Shown: piece after piece, positions 27,694 through 35,233 of the stretch
Layout of the letters: each line of letters opens with the position of its first letter
How positions within the stretch are numbered: position 1 is the stretch's first letter
Source: Bacillota bacterium
GTDB taxonomy: Bacteria; Bacillota; Clostridia; Lachnospirales; Bianqueaceae
Direction: 5' to 3'
Length of the DNA: 64,000 nt
NCBI GenBank assembly: GCA_017441925.1
Contig: JAFRUE010000004.1
Span: 23,815 to 87,814, forward strand
Notes under the pieces: model-generated
Seen by the model: the letters and a program-made list of their open reading frames with translations, nothing else
What the model was told of the DNA's origin: nothing
Database searches by the model: none
Translations under genes and position numbers: made by a program

Positions 27694-27732
27694 GCGGTTC
27701 CTCTTGTCAGAACCGCAAAACTGTTGTACAAT
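27694..27732 (+). promoter_or_regulatory. gap promoter with inverted repeat over the -35 box
   Basis: TTGTCA (27704-27709), 17-bp spacer and TACAAT (27727-27732). GCGGTTC (27694-27700) and GAACCGC (27710-27716) form an inverted repeat that brackets the -35 box and could be a repressor site. Confidence 0.7.
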
Positions 27733-27778
27733 AGTTACGGTTTGTGAAAAACACATCAATTTATGGAGGATATCTAAA

Positions 27779-28807
27779 ATGTCTGTAAAAGTAGCCATTA
27801 ATGGTTTCGGACGCATCGGCCGCCTTGCTTTCCGTCAGATGTTCGACGCAGAGGGATATGAGGTCGTAGCTATCAACGATCTGACCAGCCCCAAGATGCT
27901 GGCTCATCTGCTGAAATATGACACCGCTCAGGGATCTTTCATCGGCAGGATCGGTGAGAATGTTCACACTGTAGAAGCTACCGACGATTCCATCATCGTA
28001 GACGGCAAAGAGATCAAGATCTATGCCTGCAAGGATGCCAATGACTGCCCGTGGGGCGCTCTGGACGTTGACGTTGTTCTCGAGTGCACCGGTTTCTACA
28101 CCTCCAAGGACAAGTCCATGGCTCACATCAACGCCGGAGCCAAGAAGGTCGTTATCTCCGCTCCCGCCGGCAACGATCTTAAGACCATCGTTTACAACGT
28201 AAACCATGAGATCCTGACCAAGGAAGACCAGATCATCTCTGCTGCTTCCTGCACCACCAACTGCCTGGCTCCTATGACCAAGGCTCTGAACGACTACGCT
28301 CCCATCCAGTCCGGTATCATGACGACCGTTCATGCTTACACCGGAGATCAGATGATCCTTGACGGACCGCAGCGCAAGGGCGACCTTCGCCGCAGCCGTG
28401 CAGGCGCTCAGAACATCGTTCCCAACTCCACCGGAGCTGCCAAGGCTATCGGCCTGGTCATCCCCGAGCTGAACGGCAAGCTGATCGGATCCGCACAGCG
28501 TGTTCCGGTAGCTACCGGTTCCACCACCATTCTGGTTGCTGTCGTTAAGGGCAAGGACATCACCAAGGACAGCGTCAATGCTGCTATGAAGGCTGCTGCC
28601 AACGAGTCCTTCGGATACAACACCGACGAGATCGTTTCTTCCGACGTTATCGGAATGCGTTTCGGTTCTCTGTTCGATGCTACCCAGACCATGGTCGCCA
28701 AGATCGATGACGACACCTATCAGGTACAGGTAGTTTCCTGGTACGACAACGAGAATTCCTACACCTCTCAGATGGTCCGCACCATCAAGTACTTCGCAGA
28801 GATCTAA
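27779..28807 (+). CDS. gap: Glyceraldehyde-3-phosphate dehydrogenase, type I
   Basis: The ATG at 27779 follows GGAGGA. The 342-residue product has the NAD-binding [10 protein letters not shown] and the catalytic [12 protein letters not shown] (nucleophile Cys near 158). Codon choice is much more biased toward a few codons than in neighbours (GCT, GTT, TCC, CTG), as expected for a very highly expressed glycolytic gene. The reaction produces 1,3-bisphosphoglycerate and NADH. It is monocistronic if the terminator at 28824 is efficient. Confidence 0.97.
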   Translation: MSVKVAINGFGRIGRLAFRQMFDAEGYEVVAINDLTSPKMLAHLLKYDTAQGSFIGRIGENVHTVEATDDSIIVDGKEIKIYACKDANDCPWGALDVDVVLECTGFYTSKDKSMAHINAGAKKVVISAPAGNDLKTIVYNVNHEILTKEDQIISAASCTTNCLAPMTKALNDYAPIQSGIMTTVHAYTGDQMILDGPQRKGDLRRSRAGAQNIVPNSTGAAKAIGLVIPELNGKLIGSAQRVPVATGSTTILVAVVKGKDITKDSVNAAMKAAANESFGYNTDEIVSSDVIGMRFGSLFDATQTMVAKIDDDTYQVQVVSWYDNENSYTSQMVRTIKYFAEI

Positions 28808-29412
28808 TGCCAGAACTTACAGGGCGGCATCCTTCAGGGGATGCCGCTTTTTCCTTTTACACGGAGCTTCCGTTCGTCGTAAAGGACAGCGACCGGCTGC
28901 GGTTCGGCAGGCAGGGTGAGCTGCCGCTTTTCACCGTGACGGGCGAGTATGACGATACCGCGAAAAACCACTGCGCGGCGGTATGCCTGACCAATCTGAC
29001 CGCAGCGCTCTCTGCCGTGACAGGACGGCAGCTCCTCGAGAACGGATCGCCGCAGGAGACTTTCCGTGTTTATCACGGTATGGTCGGGAACGGTCCTGTA
29101 GCGTCGATCTCCGGTGCCTGGAGCCGCTATGGGAAAGAGCGCGGACTGCAGCTTCGGAGCCGGCCTGTGCGCAATTACGCGGACGTGCAGGAAGCGATAT
29201 CCATGGGGCATCCCTGCGCGATACTCCTGACAGACGGACCGCTCGAGTGGCACTGGGTGACGGTGACCGGCTGGGCGGAAGGCGAGGGACACTACACGCT
29301 GCGGATCCATGACGGGTGGAATCTGCGGGACGACCGTTATTATGATCTGTCCTCCCGTCCGATGTGGATTACCGGGAGAGAGTATTATATTGGAGTGTAT
29401 GAGCATGACTGA
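28807..29412 (+). CDS. C39-like cysteine peptidase-family protein
   Basis: About 201 residues with a papain-like triad pattern: Cys in NHCAAVCLTN near 58-63, His in EWHWVTVTGW near 156 and Asp/Asn in IHDGWN near 177. There is no signal peptide. The 5' end is doubtful. The ATG at 28807 overlaps the gap stop (TAATG), but a strong terminator (28824-28852) lies within its first 15 codons. A later start such as the GTG at 28936 is possible yet has only a weak ribosome site. It overlaps the lipid kinase gene. Confidence 0.6.
   Translation: MPELTGRHPSGDAAFSFYTELPFVVKDSDRLRFGRQGELPLFTVTGEYDDTAKNHCAAVCLTNLTAALSAVTGRQLLENGSPQETFRVYHGMVGNGPVASISGAWSRYGKERGLQLRSRPVRNYADVQEAISMGHPCAILLTDGPLEWHWVTVTGWAEGEGHYTLRIHDGWNLRDDRYYDLSSRPMWITGREYYIGVYEHD
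28824..28853 (+). terminator. Strong terminator after gap, inside the next ORF
   Basis: GCGGCATCC (28824-28832) and GGATGCCGC (28839-28847) form a perfect 9-bp stem with a six-base loop, followed by five T. Confidence 0.88.
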
Positions 29413-30310
29413 GAGAGAAAAGGTGCTGCTGATCGTAAATCCCGCGGCGGGGCAGCTGCATGCGAAGACCGGTCTGATGGACATCCTGTGCCGGATGAAT
29501 AAGCTCGGCGCGGAGGTTACGGTCTATACGACAGGAGCACGCGGAGACGCGCGCAGGATGGCGGCGGAGGGTGCTTCCCGTTTTGACCGCATCATCTGCT
29601 GCGGCGGGGACGGAACGCTCAATGAAACCGTGAACGGCATTATGGAAGCGGCCGAAGCAGGCCTTGAGAAGCCTGTTAAGCTGGGCTACATTCCTGCCGG
29701 TTCGACCAACGATTTCGCGGCAGGACTCGGGCTTCCCAAGAATCTGGGCAAGGCTGCAGCCACGGCGATGACCGGAACGGAGCGTCTGCTCGACATCGGC
29801 AGCTTCAATAAGCGGAAGTTCGTCTATGTCGCGTCTTTCGGTCTTTTCTCGGCGACGTCCTATCAGGTGGATCAGAGCCTCAAGAACGTGATCGGTCATA
29901 TGGCGTATGTTTTCGCCGGGATGCAGGAGCTTGGCAATATCCGCGAGTATTCTGCCAAGATCATCGCGGACGGCAAGGATTATTCCGGCGACTATATCTA
30001 CGGAAGCATCAGCAATGCGACGTCGATCGGCGGTATCCTCAAGATGGATCCTAAGAACGTGGATCTGTCGGACGGCAAATTCGAGGTCATGCTGATCCAT
30101 CCGCTTGACACCGCGGATGAGCTTGCGCGTGTCGCTTCGTCGGTCATCTCGCAGAAACCCGATCCGACTGTGATGGAGTTCTTCCACGCTTCGGAGATCG
30201 AGATCGAGTTTGAAGACAAGGTCAGCTGGTCGCTCGACGGAGAGGAAGAGAAGGGCGGCAGGAAGGCGCATATCCGCAATCTCTGCAAAGAACTGCACTT
30301 TTACTCGTGA
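29405..30310 (+). CDS. Diacylglycerol kinase-family lipid kinase
   Basis: The ATG at 29405 has GGAG nine bases upstream; the nearby ATG at 29399 is too close. About 301 residues. The nucleotide-binding motif CCGGDGTLNE is near 70, after the N-terminal LIVNPAAG, and a conserved GYIPAGSTNDFA follows. The DagK/YegS family phosphorylates lipids such as diacylglycerol at the membrane face. The substrate is not resolved by sequence. It overlaps the C39-like gene by 8 bp. Confidence 0.88.
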   Translation: MTEREKVLLIVNPAAGQLHAKTGLMDILCRMNKLGAEVTVYTTGARGDARRMAAEGASRFDRIICCGGDGTLNETVNGIMEAAEAGLEKPVKLGYIPAGSTNDFAAGLGLPKNLGKAAATAMTGTERLLDIGSFNKRKFVYVASFGLFSATSYQVDQSLKNVIGHMAYVFAGMQELGNIREYSAKIIADGKDYSGDYIYGSISNATSIGGILKMDPKNVDLSDGKFEVMLIHPLDTADELARVASSVISQKPDPTVMEFFHASEIEIEFEDKVSWSLDGEEEKGGRKAHIRNLCKELHFYS

Positions 30311-30389
30311 CGCGGGCAGCAGGCTGGAGCCGCGGCGGCGTATACAGCGGCGCGGTACGGCTTTTCTGCAAATTTTCTTGAAAAAACTG

Positions 30390-30418
30390 TTGACAGAAGC
30401 GGCATGACTCTGTATAAT
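30390..30418 (+). promoter_or_regulatory. Consensus promoter of infC-rpmI-rplT
   Basis: TTGACA (30390-30395), 17-bp spacer ending in TG, and TATAAT (30413-30418): a full-consensus promoter with extended -10. Confidence 0.92.
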
Positions 30419-30424
30419 ATCGTC

Positions 30425-30579
30425 TGTAACATCAAGTAGGAGTTCACCGCTTCTCACCTTAGCATAGGGATATGACTCGGGTTTGACATTGGATGAAAGG
30501 GCAGAGGCCCTTTATATGCGGCGGACTCTATGAGTCCGCATTTTTATTGCGGAAGGCATTCAAGCTGGAGGTGTCAGAC
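30425..30579 (+). promoter_or_regulatory. infC leader with terminator-type attenuator (L20-leader-like)
   Basis: About 155 bases of structured leader precede infC. Two hairpins stand out. The first is AAAGGGC/GGCCCTTT near 30497-30513. The second is GCGGACTC/GAGTCCGC at 30521-30539, followed by ATTTTTAT, which reads as an intrinsic terminator. In Firmicutes, L20 protein binds such a leader to control this operon. The class assignment is from position and architecture, not from a covariance search. Confidence 0.7.
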
Positions 30580-31086
30580 ATTAGCGAAGTTATCATGAAC
30601 GAACAGATCCGCGACCATGAGGTCCGCGTGATCGACACAGACGGATCCCAGCTCGGGATTATGGACACGCGCGACGCGCTGCATCTTGCCCAGGAGAAGA
30701 ACCTGGACCTGATCCTGATCGCGCCTAACGGGAAGCCGCCTGTATGCAAGATCCTTGATTACGGCAAGTATCATTTTGAGCAGATCAAACGGGAGAAGGA
30801 AGCCAAGAAGAAGCAGAAGGTCATCGAGATCAAGGAAGTCCGTTTTTCTCCCAACATCGATGAGCACGACATGGAGACCAAGGCCAAGATGGCAAGCAAG
30901 TTCCTGCAGGACGGCAACAAGGTCAAGGTGTCGGTCCGTTTCCGCGGCAGAGAGCTGTCCCGGACGGAGATCGGCAGAACTGTGCTCGACAGTTTTGTAG
31001 AGAGTCTTTCCCAGGTGGCGACAGTCGAGAAGCCTGCCAAGATGGAAGGACGCAGTATGGTTGTAGTTCTGATGCCTAAACGCTGA
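30580..31086 (+). CDS. infC: Translation initiation factor IF-3 (AUU start)
   Basis: IF-3 binds the 30S subunit and proofreads the start codon. I place the start at an ATT at 30580, 8 bases after GGAGG (30567-30571). The in-frame ATG at 30595 is too far from that site, and the ATG at 30493 lies inside the leader. An AUU start is the classic self-control device of infC. The 168-residue product has NEQIRDHEVRVI at the N-domain and the PPVCKILDYGKYHFEQ linker-helix signature. It leads rpmI and rplT. Confidence 0.9.
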   Translation: MSEVIMNEQIRDHEVRVIDTDGSQLGIMDTRDALHLAQEKNLDLILIAPNGKPPVCKILDYGKYHFEQIKREKEAKKKQKVIEIKEVRFSPNIDEHDMETKAKMASKFLQDGNKVKVSVRFRGRELSRTEIGRTVLDSFVESLSQVATVEKPAKMEGRSMVVVLMPKR

Positions 31087-31170
31087 GACCGCATGGTCCG
31101 GAGTTTTGCATATAGATGCTCCAGATAAGGAGCGATTCAGGAAAGAAAGAGTATAAGGAGGAAGTCTGCA

Positions 31171-31368
31171 ATGCCTAAGATGAAAACAAAAAGGGCCGCC
31201 GCTAAGCGTTTTGAAGTGACCGGCACCGGGAAATTAAAGAGATTCAAGGCGTACAAAAGCCATATCCTGACCAAGAAGACCACCAAGAGGAAACGTAATC
31301 TCAGAAAAGCGACCATGATGGACGCTACGAACGAGAGAGTAATGAAGAAAGTTCTCCCCTATCTGTAA
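31171..31368 (+). CDS. rpmI: Ribosomal protein bL35
   Basis: 65 residues, strongly basic, with [14 protein letters not shown] at the N-terminus and the family [13 protein letters not shown] motif. AAGGAGG precedes the ATG. A 50S subunit component, between infC and rplT as usual. Confidence 0.97.
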   Translation: MPKMKTKRAAAKRFEVTGTGKLKRFKAYKSHILTKKTTKRKRNLRKATMMDATNERVMKKVLPYL

Positions 31369-31407
31369 GCGGTGGGTCAGAGATCAATTTATTGAGGAGG
31401 AAGAGTT

Positions 31408-31764
31408 ATGGCAAGAATTAAAGGAGCACTTGGTGCCCGCAAGAGACATAAAAAGACATTAAAGCTGGCAAGAGGATTTTTCGGAGCGCGTTCCACTCAG
31501 TATCGTTCCGCTAAGGCTGCTGTTATGCGCGCTCAGCGCTTCGCATACGCCGGACGCCGTCTTAAGAAGAGAGATTTCCGTTCTCTGTGGATCGCCCGTA
31601 TCAACGCGGCCTGCCACATGAACGATATTTCATACAGCCGTTTCATGTACGGACTGAAGCTGTCTGATGTCAAGCTTGACCGCAAGGTTCTGGCTGACAT
31701 CGCCGTCAACGATCCCGCCGGTTTCACCGCTCTGGTTGAGACCGCCAAGGAGAAGCTGGCCTGA
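31408..31764 (+). CDS. rplT: Ribosomal protein bL20
   Basis: 118 residues with [17 protein letters not shown] and an [14 protein letters not shown] segment typical of bL20. It assembles early on 23S rRNA and, in related bacteria, represses its own operon by binding the infC leader. Confidence 0.97.
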   Translation: MARIKGALGARKRHKKTLKLARGFFGARSTQYRSAKAAVMRAQRFAYAGRRLKKRDFRSLWIARINAACHMNDISYSRFMYGLKLSDVKLDRKVLADIAVNDPAGFTALVETAKEKLA

Positions 31765-31793
31765 ACGGCAGGACGCTTGAATCAGTGAAAACG

Positions 31794-31835
31794 AGGCAGA
31801 CTGCCGGATAGCCGGTGGCCTGCCTTTTCGCTTTT
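31794..31835 (+). terminator. Terminator of the infC operon
   Basis: AGGCAG (31794-31799) pairs with CTGCCT (31820-31825), enclosing an inner CCGG stem, followed by TTTTCGCTTTTT. Confidence 0.75.
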
Positions 31836-31919
31836 TGCGGAACCGGTCTGTGCGCGCCGCGGCAACAAATGACATTACGCGGCAGACAGCCGGATATCCT
31901 TTCAGAAAGGGGACAGATC

Positions 31920-32621
31920 ATGTATACAGAGGATTTTACCGTTAGATACGGAGAGCTTTCCAGTGACGGATACGTGAAGCCGACCGCGATACTGCAGTAT
32001 CTGCAGGAGATCGCGACGGACCACTCCGGAGACTGCGGCTACGGTGTGTATGAACTGCAGAAGATCGGGATCGGCTGGGTGATCATGTGCTGGGACGTTA
32101 AGCTCGGACGGCCGATCCGCTGGCGGGAGCGCCTGACCTGCAGGACCTGGCCGTATGAGTTCCGCAGCTACGTCGGGAAGCGTTTCTACGAGATCGTTGC
32201 GGAGGACGGGGAAGTGCTCGCGCAGGCGGACTCCTGGTGGGCTATGATGGACCTGAAAGAGATGAAAGCAACGCCAGTGACGCAGGAGATCGCGGATGCG
32301 TTCGGAGAGGACGGGAAGCCTGCGTTTATGATGAAGCGGCCGGGTGGTGAGACGGACACGGAGGCGGAGCCTGTGGTCTTCAGCCCTGCTGATATCGATA
32401 CGAACGGTCACGTAAACAATATCCGTTTTGCCGAAATGGCCTTCTCCTATGTGCCGTCGCTGCAGAACATCCGGGAATTCCGGATCGAATACCGCAATTC
32501 GGGTCATCTCGGGGAAAAGATGACGCCGGCTTACAGTCATACGGACGGACACGCCTATGTGTGCCTGATGGGACAGGAAAAGCCGTATGTGAAGATGGAG
32601 GTTTTCTATGGAGACGAATAA
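31920..32621 (+). CDS. Acyl-ACP thioesterase
   Basis: The ATG at 31920 follows GAAAGGGGACA; an upstream reading from 31815 runs through the terminator region. The 233-residue product has two hot-dog folds. The first begins FTVRYGELSSDGYVKP, and the second includes the conserved IDTNGHVNN motif near 164. It hydrolyses acyl-ACP to free fatty acid. Such enzymes are common in Firmicutes. It overlaps the sugar kinase gene by 14 bp. Confidence 0.88.
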   Translation: MYTEDFTVRYGELSSDGYVKPTAILQYLQEIATDHSGDCGYGVYELQKIGIGWVIMCWDVKLGRPIRWRERLTCRTWPYEFRSYVGKRFYEIVAEDGEVLAQADSWWAMMDLKEMKATPVTQEIADAFGEDGKPAFMMKRPGGETDTEAEPVVFSPADIDTNGHVNNIRFAEMAFSYVPSLQNIREFRIEYRNSGHLGEKMTPAYSHTDGHAYVCLMGQEKPYVKMEVFYGDE

Positions 32622-33600
32622 GGACACTTTGTTCTCGATCGGCGAGGCGCTGATCGATATGGTACCGGCGGAGAAAGGCTGTGAGTTCGCGGACGTTACG
32701 GCGTTCATGCCCGCTCTCGGCGGAGCTCCGGCAAATGTCTGCGCGGCTTTTACGCGGCTTGGCGGACAGAGTGAAATGCTGACGCAGCTCGGCAATGATC
32801 CGTTCGGACACAAGATCGCGGCGGAACTGGCTGAAGCCGGGGTAGGGACGGATCATATCAGTTTCACAGATGAAGCCAATACCTGCTTGGCATTTGTGAG
32901 CCTGGCAGCGGACGGCAACCGGACGTTCAGCTTCTACCGCAAGCCGTCTGCGGATCTGCTCTATAAGCCGGAGCAGATCGACGGAGCCTGGTTCGACCGG
33001 GCTTATGCACTGCATTTCTGCAGCGTTTCGCTTGTTCCGTCCCCGATGAAAGACGCTCACGTCAAGGCGATCGAGGAGGCTGCTGCACGCGGCGCACTGA
33101 TCAGCTTTGACCCGAACCTGCGCTTCCCGCTGTGGCCGGATCGCGAGGCTCTGCGTGAAACCGTGCTGGAATTCCTGCCTAAAGCGCATGTGATCAAGGT
33201 TTCGGACGAGGAAATCGCGTTCATCACGGGCTGCAGCACGATCGAAGAAGCGCTGCCTAAGCTTTTCGTCGGCAATGTCCGGCTTGTGCTTTACACGTGC
33301 GGGGCGGAAGGCGCGAGAGCCTTTACGAGGACCGCGCAGGCCGGCGCGCCGGGCGTCAGGGTCGAAGTGGTGGACACCACCGGCGCCGGGGATTCGTTCG
33401 CAGGTGCGTTCCTGTACTGCCTTTATAAAGGCGGCGTCACTCCCGACCGGATTCCGGAGCTCAGCGCGAAGAAGCTGACCGAATTCCTGACATTTGCCAA
33501 CGCATACAGCGCGATAACGGTCACAAAGAGAGGCGCAATCCCGTCTTATCCGACTGGAGCGGAATTCGGCGCCTGGCTTGCAGGCAGGATGATATACTAA
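32608..33600 (+). CDS. PfkB-family sugar kinase, fructokinase-like
   Basis: A 330-residue ribokinase-fold protein with the GGAPANVCAAFTRLG motif near 38 and the catalytic signature DTTGAGDSFAGAF near 256. Overall it is most like bacterial fructokinases (FSIGEALIDMVP; FDPNLRFPLW). It is likely to phosphorylate fructose, with other sugars possible. Confidence 0.85.
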   Translation: METNKDTLFSIGEALIDMVPAEKGCEFADVTAFMPALGGAPANVCAAFTRLGGQSEMLTQLGNDPFGHKIAAELAEAGVGTDHISFTDEANTCLAFVSLAADGNRTFSFYRKPSADLLYKPEQIDGAWFDRAYALHFCSVSLVPSPMKDAHVKAIEEAAARGALISFDPNLRFPLWPDREALRETVLEFLPKAHVIKVSDEEIAFITGCSTIEEALPKLFVGNVRLVLYTCGAEGARAFTRTAQAGAPGVRVEVVDTTGAGDSFAGAFLYCLYKGGVTPDRIPELSAKKLTEFLTFANAYSAITVTKRGAIPSYPTGAEFGAWLAGRMIY

Positions 33601-33635
33601 GACGCTGAACCAGATCAATGCATCAGGAGGATGTG

Positions 33636-33735
33636 CTGTCTGCGCGGACAGCTGGCGGGTTTGCTGCTCGGCAAACATAAACTGAAATACAAGAAGAGGA
33701 GGCACTTCGTAAAGAAGCGCTTCTTTTTTTGCTTG
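33636..33735 (+). terminator. Hairpins and terminator after the sugar kinase gene
   Basis: Three inverted repeats occur in 100 bp. CTGTC/GACAG is at 33636-33651 and GTTTGC/GCAAAC at 33659-33676. An imperfect stem GCACTTC/GAAGCGC is followed by CTTC and seven T near 33700-33730. The last is the likely terminator. Short ORFs here have poor starts and I do not call a gene. From 33740 to 33865 I see nothing clear. Confidence 0.6.
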
Positions 33736-33867
33736 AAGTTGAGATGTTGAGCGCCGAAAGTCACGGATTGTCCAGTTGCTCTGTTCCTCACAAGGACAGG
33801 GCTATTATTCATAGTTCGCAGTTTTTTTGACATTAAATGAATTAAAAGTGGCGAAGGCGTATTATGC

Positions 33868-33896
33868 TTGATTAACAAATGAGAACCCTCTATAAT
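33868..33896 (+). promoter_or_regulatory. Promoter reading into the hairpin array and nuclease gene
   Basis: TTGATT (33868-33873), 17-bp spacer and TATAAT (33891-33896). A start near 33903 would produce about 390 bases of leader containing the whole array before the nuclease start. Confidence 0.7.
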
Positions 33897-33989
33897 AATG
33901 ACAAGGATGGACTGTGGGCCTGTAAGGACGCAGAGGGCTGTAAATCCGAGAGATGATATAGTGGTTCATTTCTAAGAGTCATGACAAGA

Positions 33990-34256
33990 AAGCAGAAAAT
34001 CTGGGATAAGTTATCCGCTTTTCTGCTTGATTCATTTGAGCAGGCAGAAAAAAGGACGAGAATCATGATGATTTCTGCTTTTCATGGCGGAGGAAGCAGA
34101 AACAGCAGGAAGAAGGAAAGGGTTTTCTGCTTTTCAGACTCGAGGTATATCCAAAAAGCAGAATTCCGGCGGCTAGGACCGGCTTTTTCTGCTTAAGCAA
34201 CTGATGGAGCCTTCAAAAAGCAGAAATTACAGGCCCTTTTTCTGAAAATTCTGCTT
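33990..34256 (+). repeat. Phased array of ten 8-bp motifs in alternating orientation (five 39-bp inverted units)
   Basis: AAGCAGAA begins at 33990, 34042 (as AGGCAGAA), 34094, 34156 and 34218. Its complement TTCTGCTT begins at 34021, 34073, 34125, 34187 and 34249. Start-to-start steps are 31, 21, 31, 21, 31, 31, 31, 31 and 31 bp, close to three or two helical turns. Each AAGCAGAA...TTCTGCTT pair spans exactly 39 bp with a 23-bp core, and the five cores differ in sequence. Gaps between pairs are 13, 13, 23 and 23 bp. As RNA each unit could fold with an 8-10 bp stem. As DNA it is a one-face binding array. Confidence 0.93.
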
Positions 34257-34294
34257 CTATAGAATTCATACTGATTACGGGGAGGAGTGCTGTA

Positions 34295-35107
34295 TTGCGC
34301 AATTTGAAAGAGATCATGTATATCCGGGAGAAGGAGCTTCTCAATCTGATCCGGATGAAACAGAAGCAATTGAAGACTGCGGTCGAGGGTACGTTGTACG
34401 CGAATCAACACGATAATACGGTTCAGTTTTATCTGGGAATATCGCATAGAGCCAAAAAGTATCTGAGGAAGGACGATCCATTGATCACACAGCTTGTTCA
34501 AAAAGAATATGATAAGAGTGTTCTGGACTCTGCTGAACAGGAGATAGGTCTGATCAGACAACTCACAGCGTTTTATGAAAGGAAGGACGATCCTGAGTCG
34601 CAGTATGAACGAATGTTGTCAGTTAAGCGGCCGCATGTGAAGCCGATCCGGGAGCCGGATGATGAATATGTGCGGAAGTGGCTTGCCGAGCCATATCCAA
34701 AGCTTGAGATCGAAGCATCTCAAGGAGAATATCCGAATTATTACAATGATGAAGGAGTGAAGATGCGCTCCAAGTCAGAACTCATCATCGCGGACCTGCT
34801 CCGTAAAAAAAGAATACCGTATCGACATGAATATCCGCTGAATTTGATGGATCCAGAGACGCAGCATATGAAAACGATTTATCCGGATTTCATGATCCTG
34901 CGCGTTCGGGATCGCAAGGTATTATTCTGGGAACATCTCGGCTTGCTTGAGAAGCCCGATTATTTCAGAAAAAACCTCAGTAAGATCCGAACTTACGAGA
35001 TGAACGGATACCTGCCGGGATATAGCCTGATCATCTCTTTTGAAACTTCATTTGCGCCTTTGAGCATAAAGCTTATAGAACAGATGATTGAGGCTTATTG
35101 CATGTAA
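34295..35107 (+). CDS. PD-(D/E)XK nuclease-like protein downstream of the motif array
   Basis: The start is a TTG at 34295 with GGGGAGGAG six to seven bases upstream. The 270 residues have a helical N-terminal third (1-135) that begins MRNLKEIMYIREKELL. A C-terminal restriction-endonuclease-like core follows: RSKSE at 158-162, YPDF at 196-199, WEHLG at 212-216, and K228 or K230 with Y234 and a NGYLPG turn. The exact ExK lysine is unclear. I recall similar unnamed proteins scattered through Clostridia genomes, but know of no assigned role. It is bounded by its own promoter and terminator, so array and gene form one unit. Base composition is more AT-rich than in neighbours, suggesting transfer. 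Confidence 0.75.
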   Translation: MRNLKEIMYIREKELLNLIRMKQKQLKTAVEGTLYANQHDNTVQFYLGISHRAKKYLRKDDPLITQLVQKEYDKSVLDSAEQEIGLIRQLTAFYERKDDPESQYERMLSVKRPHVKPIREPDDEYVRKWLAEPYPKLEIEASQGEYPNYYNDEGVKMRSKSELIIADLLRKKRIPYRHEYPLNLMDPETQHMKTIYPDFMILRVRDRKVLFWEHLGLLEKPDYFRKNLSKIRTYEMNGYLPGYSLIISFETSFAPLSIKLIEQMIEAYCM

Positions 35108-35120
35108 TCTGATGAATATA

Positions 35121-35152
35121 AAAAAGCCGCTCCGATCACAGAGCGGCTTTAC
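35121..35152. terminator. Bidirectional terminator between nuclease gene and proS
   Basis: AAAGCCGCTC (35123-35132) and GAGCGGCTTT (35141-35150) form a 10-bp stem with an eight-base loop. The flank on the left is A-rich, so it reads as a strong T-tailed terminator for proS and a weaker one for the nuclease gene. Confidence 0.85.
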
Positions 35153-35233
35153 CGTCTAATAAAAGATGTACCGTAAATGTAAGTGCTGACTGTCTGACGA
35201 AATTGCAAGCTCTAACGGAATGACAGCGCAGTC

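Noticed and set aside
28834..29484. 216-codon minus-strand frame opposite the C39-like gene
   Set aside because: No motifs or ribosome site; the plus-strand protein has a plausible Cys/His/Asp triad.
33619..33747. Short ORFs between the sugar kinase gene and the motif array (20-38 codons)
   Set aside because: AGGAGG directly abuts the ATG at 33631 with no spacing, and the frames run through hairpins of the terminator region.
33981..34196. A 71-codon open frame through the motif array
   Set aside because: Its sequence is dictated by the AAGCAGAA/TTCTGCTT motifs, it has no ribosome site, and the motif spacing (31 and 21) is not a multiple of three throughout, so coding is unlikely.
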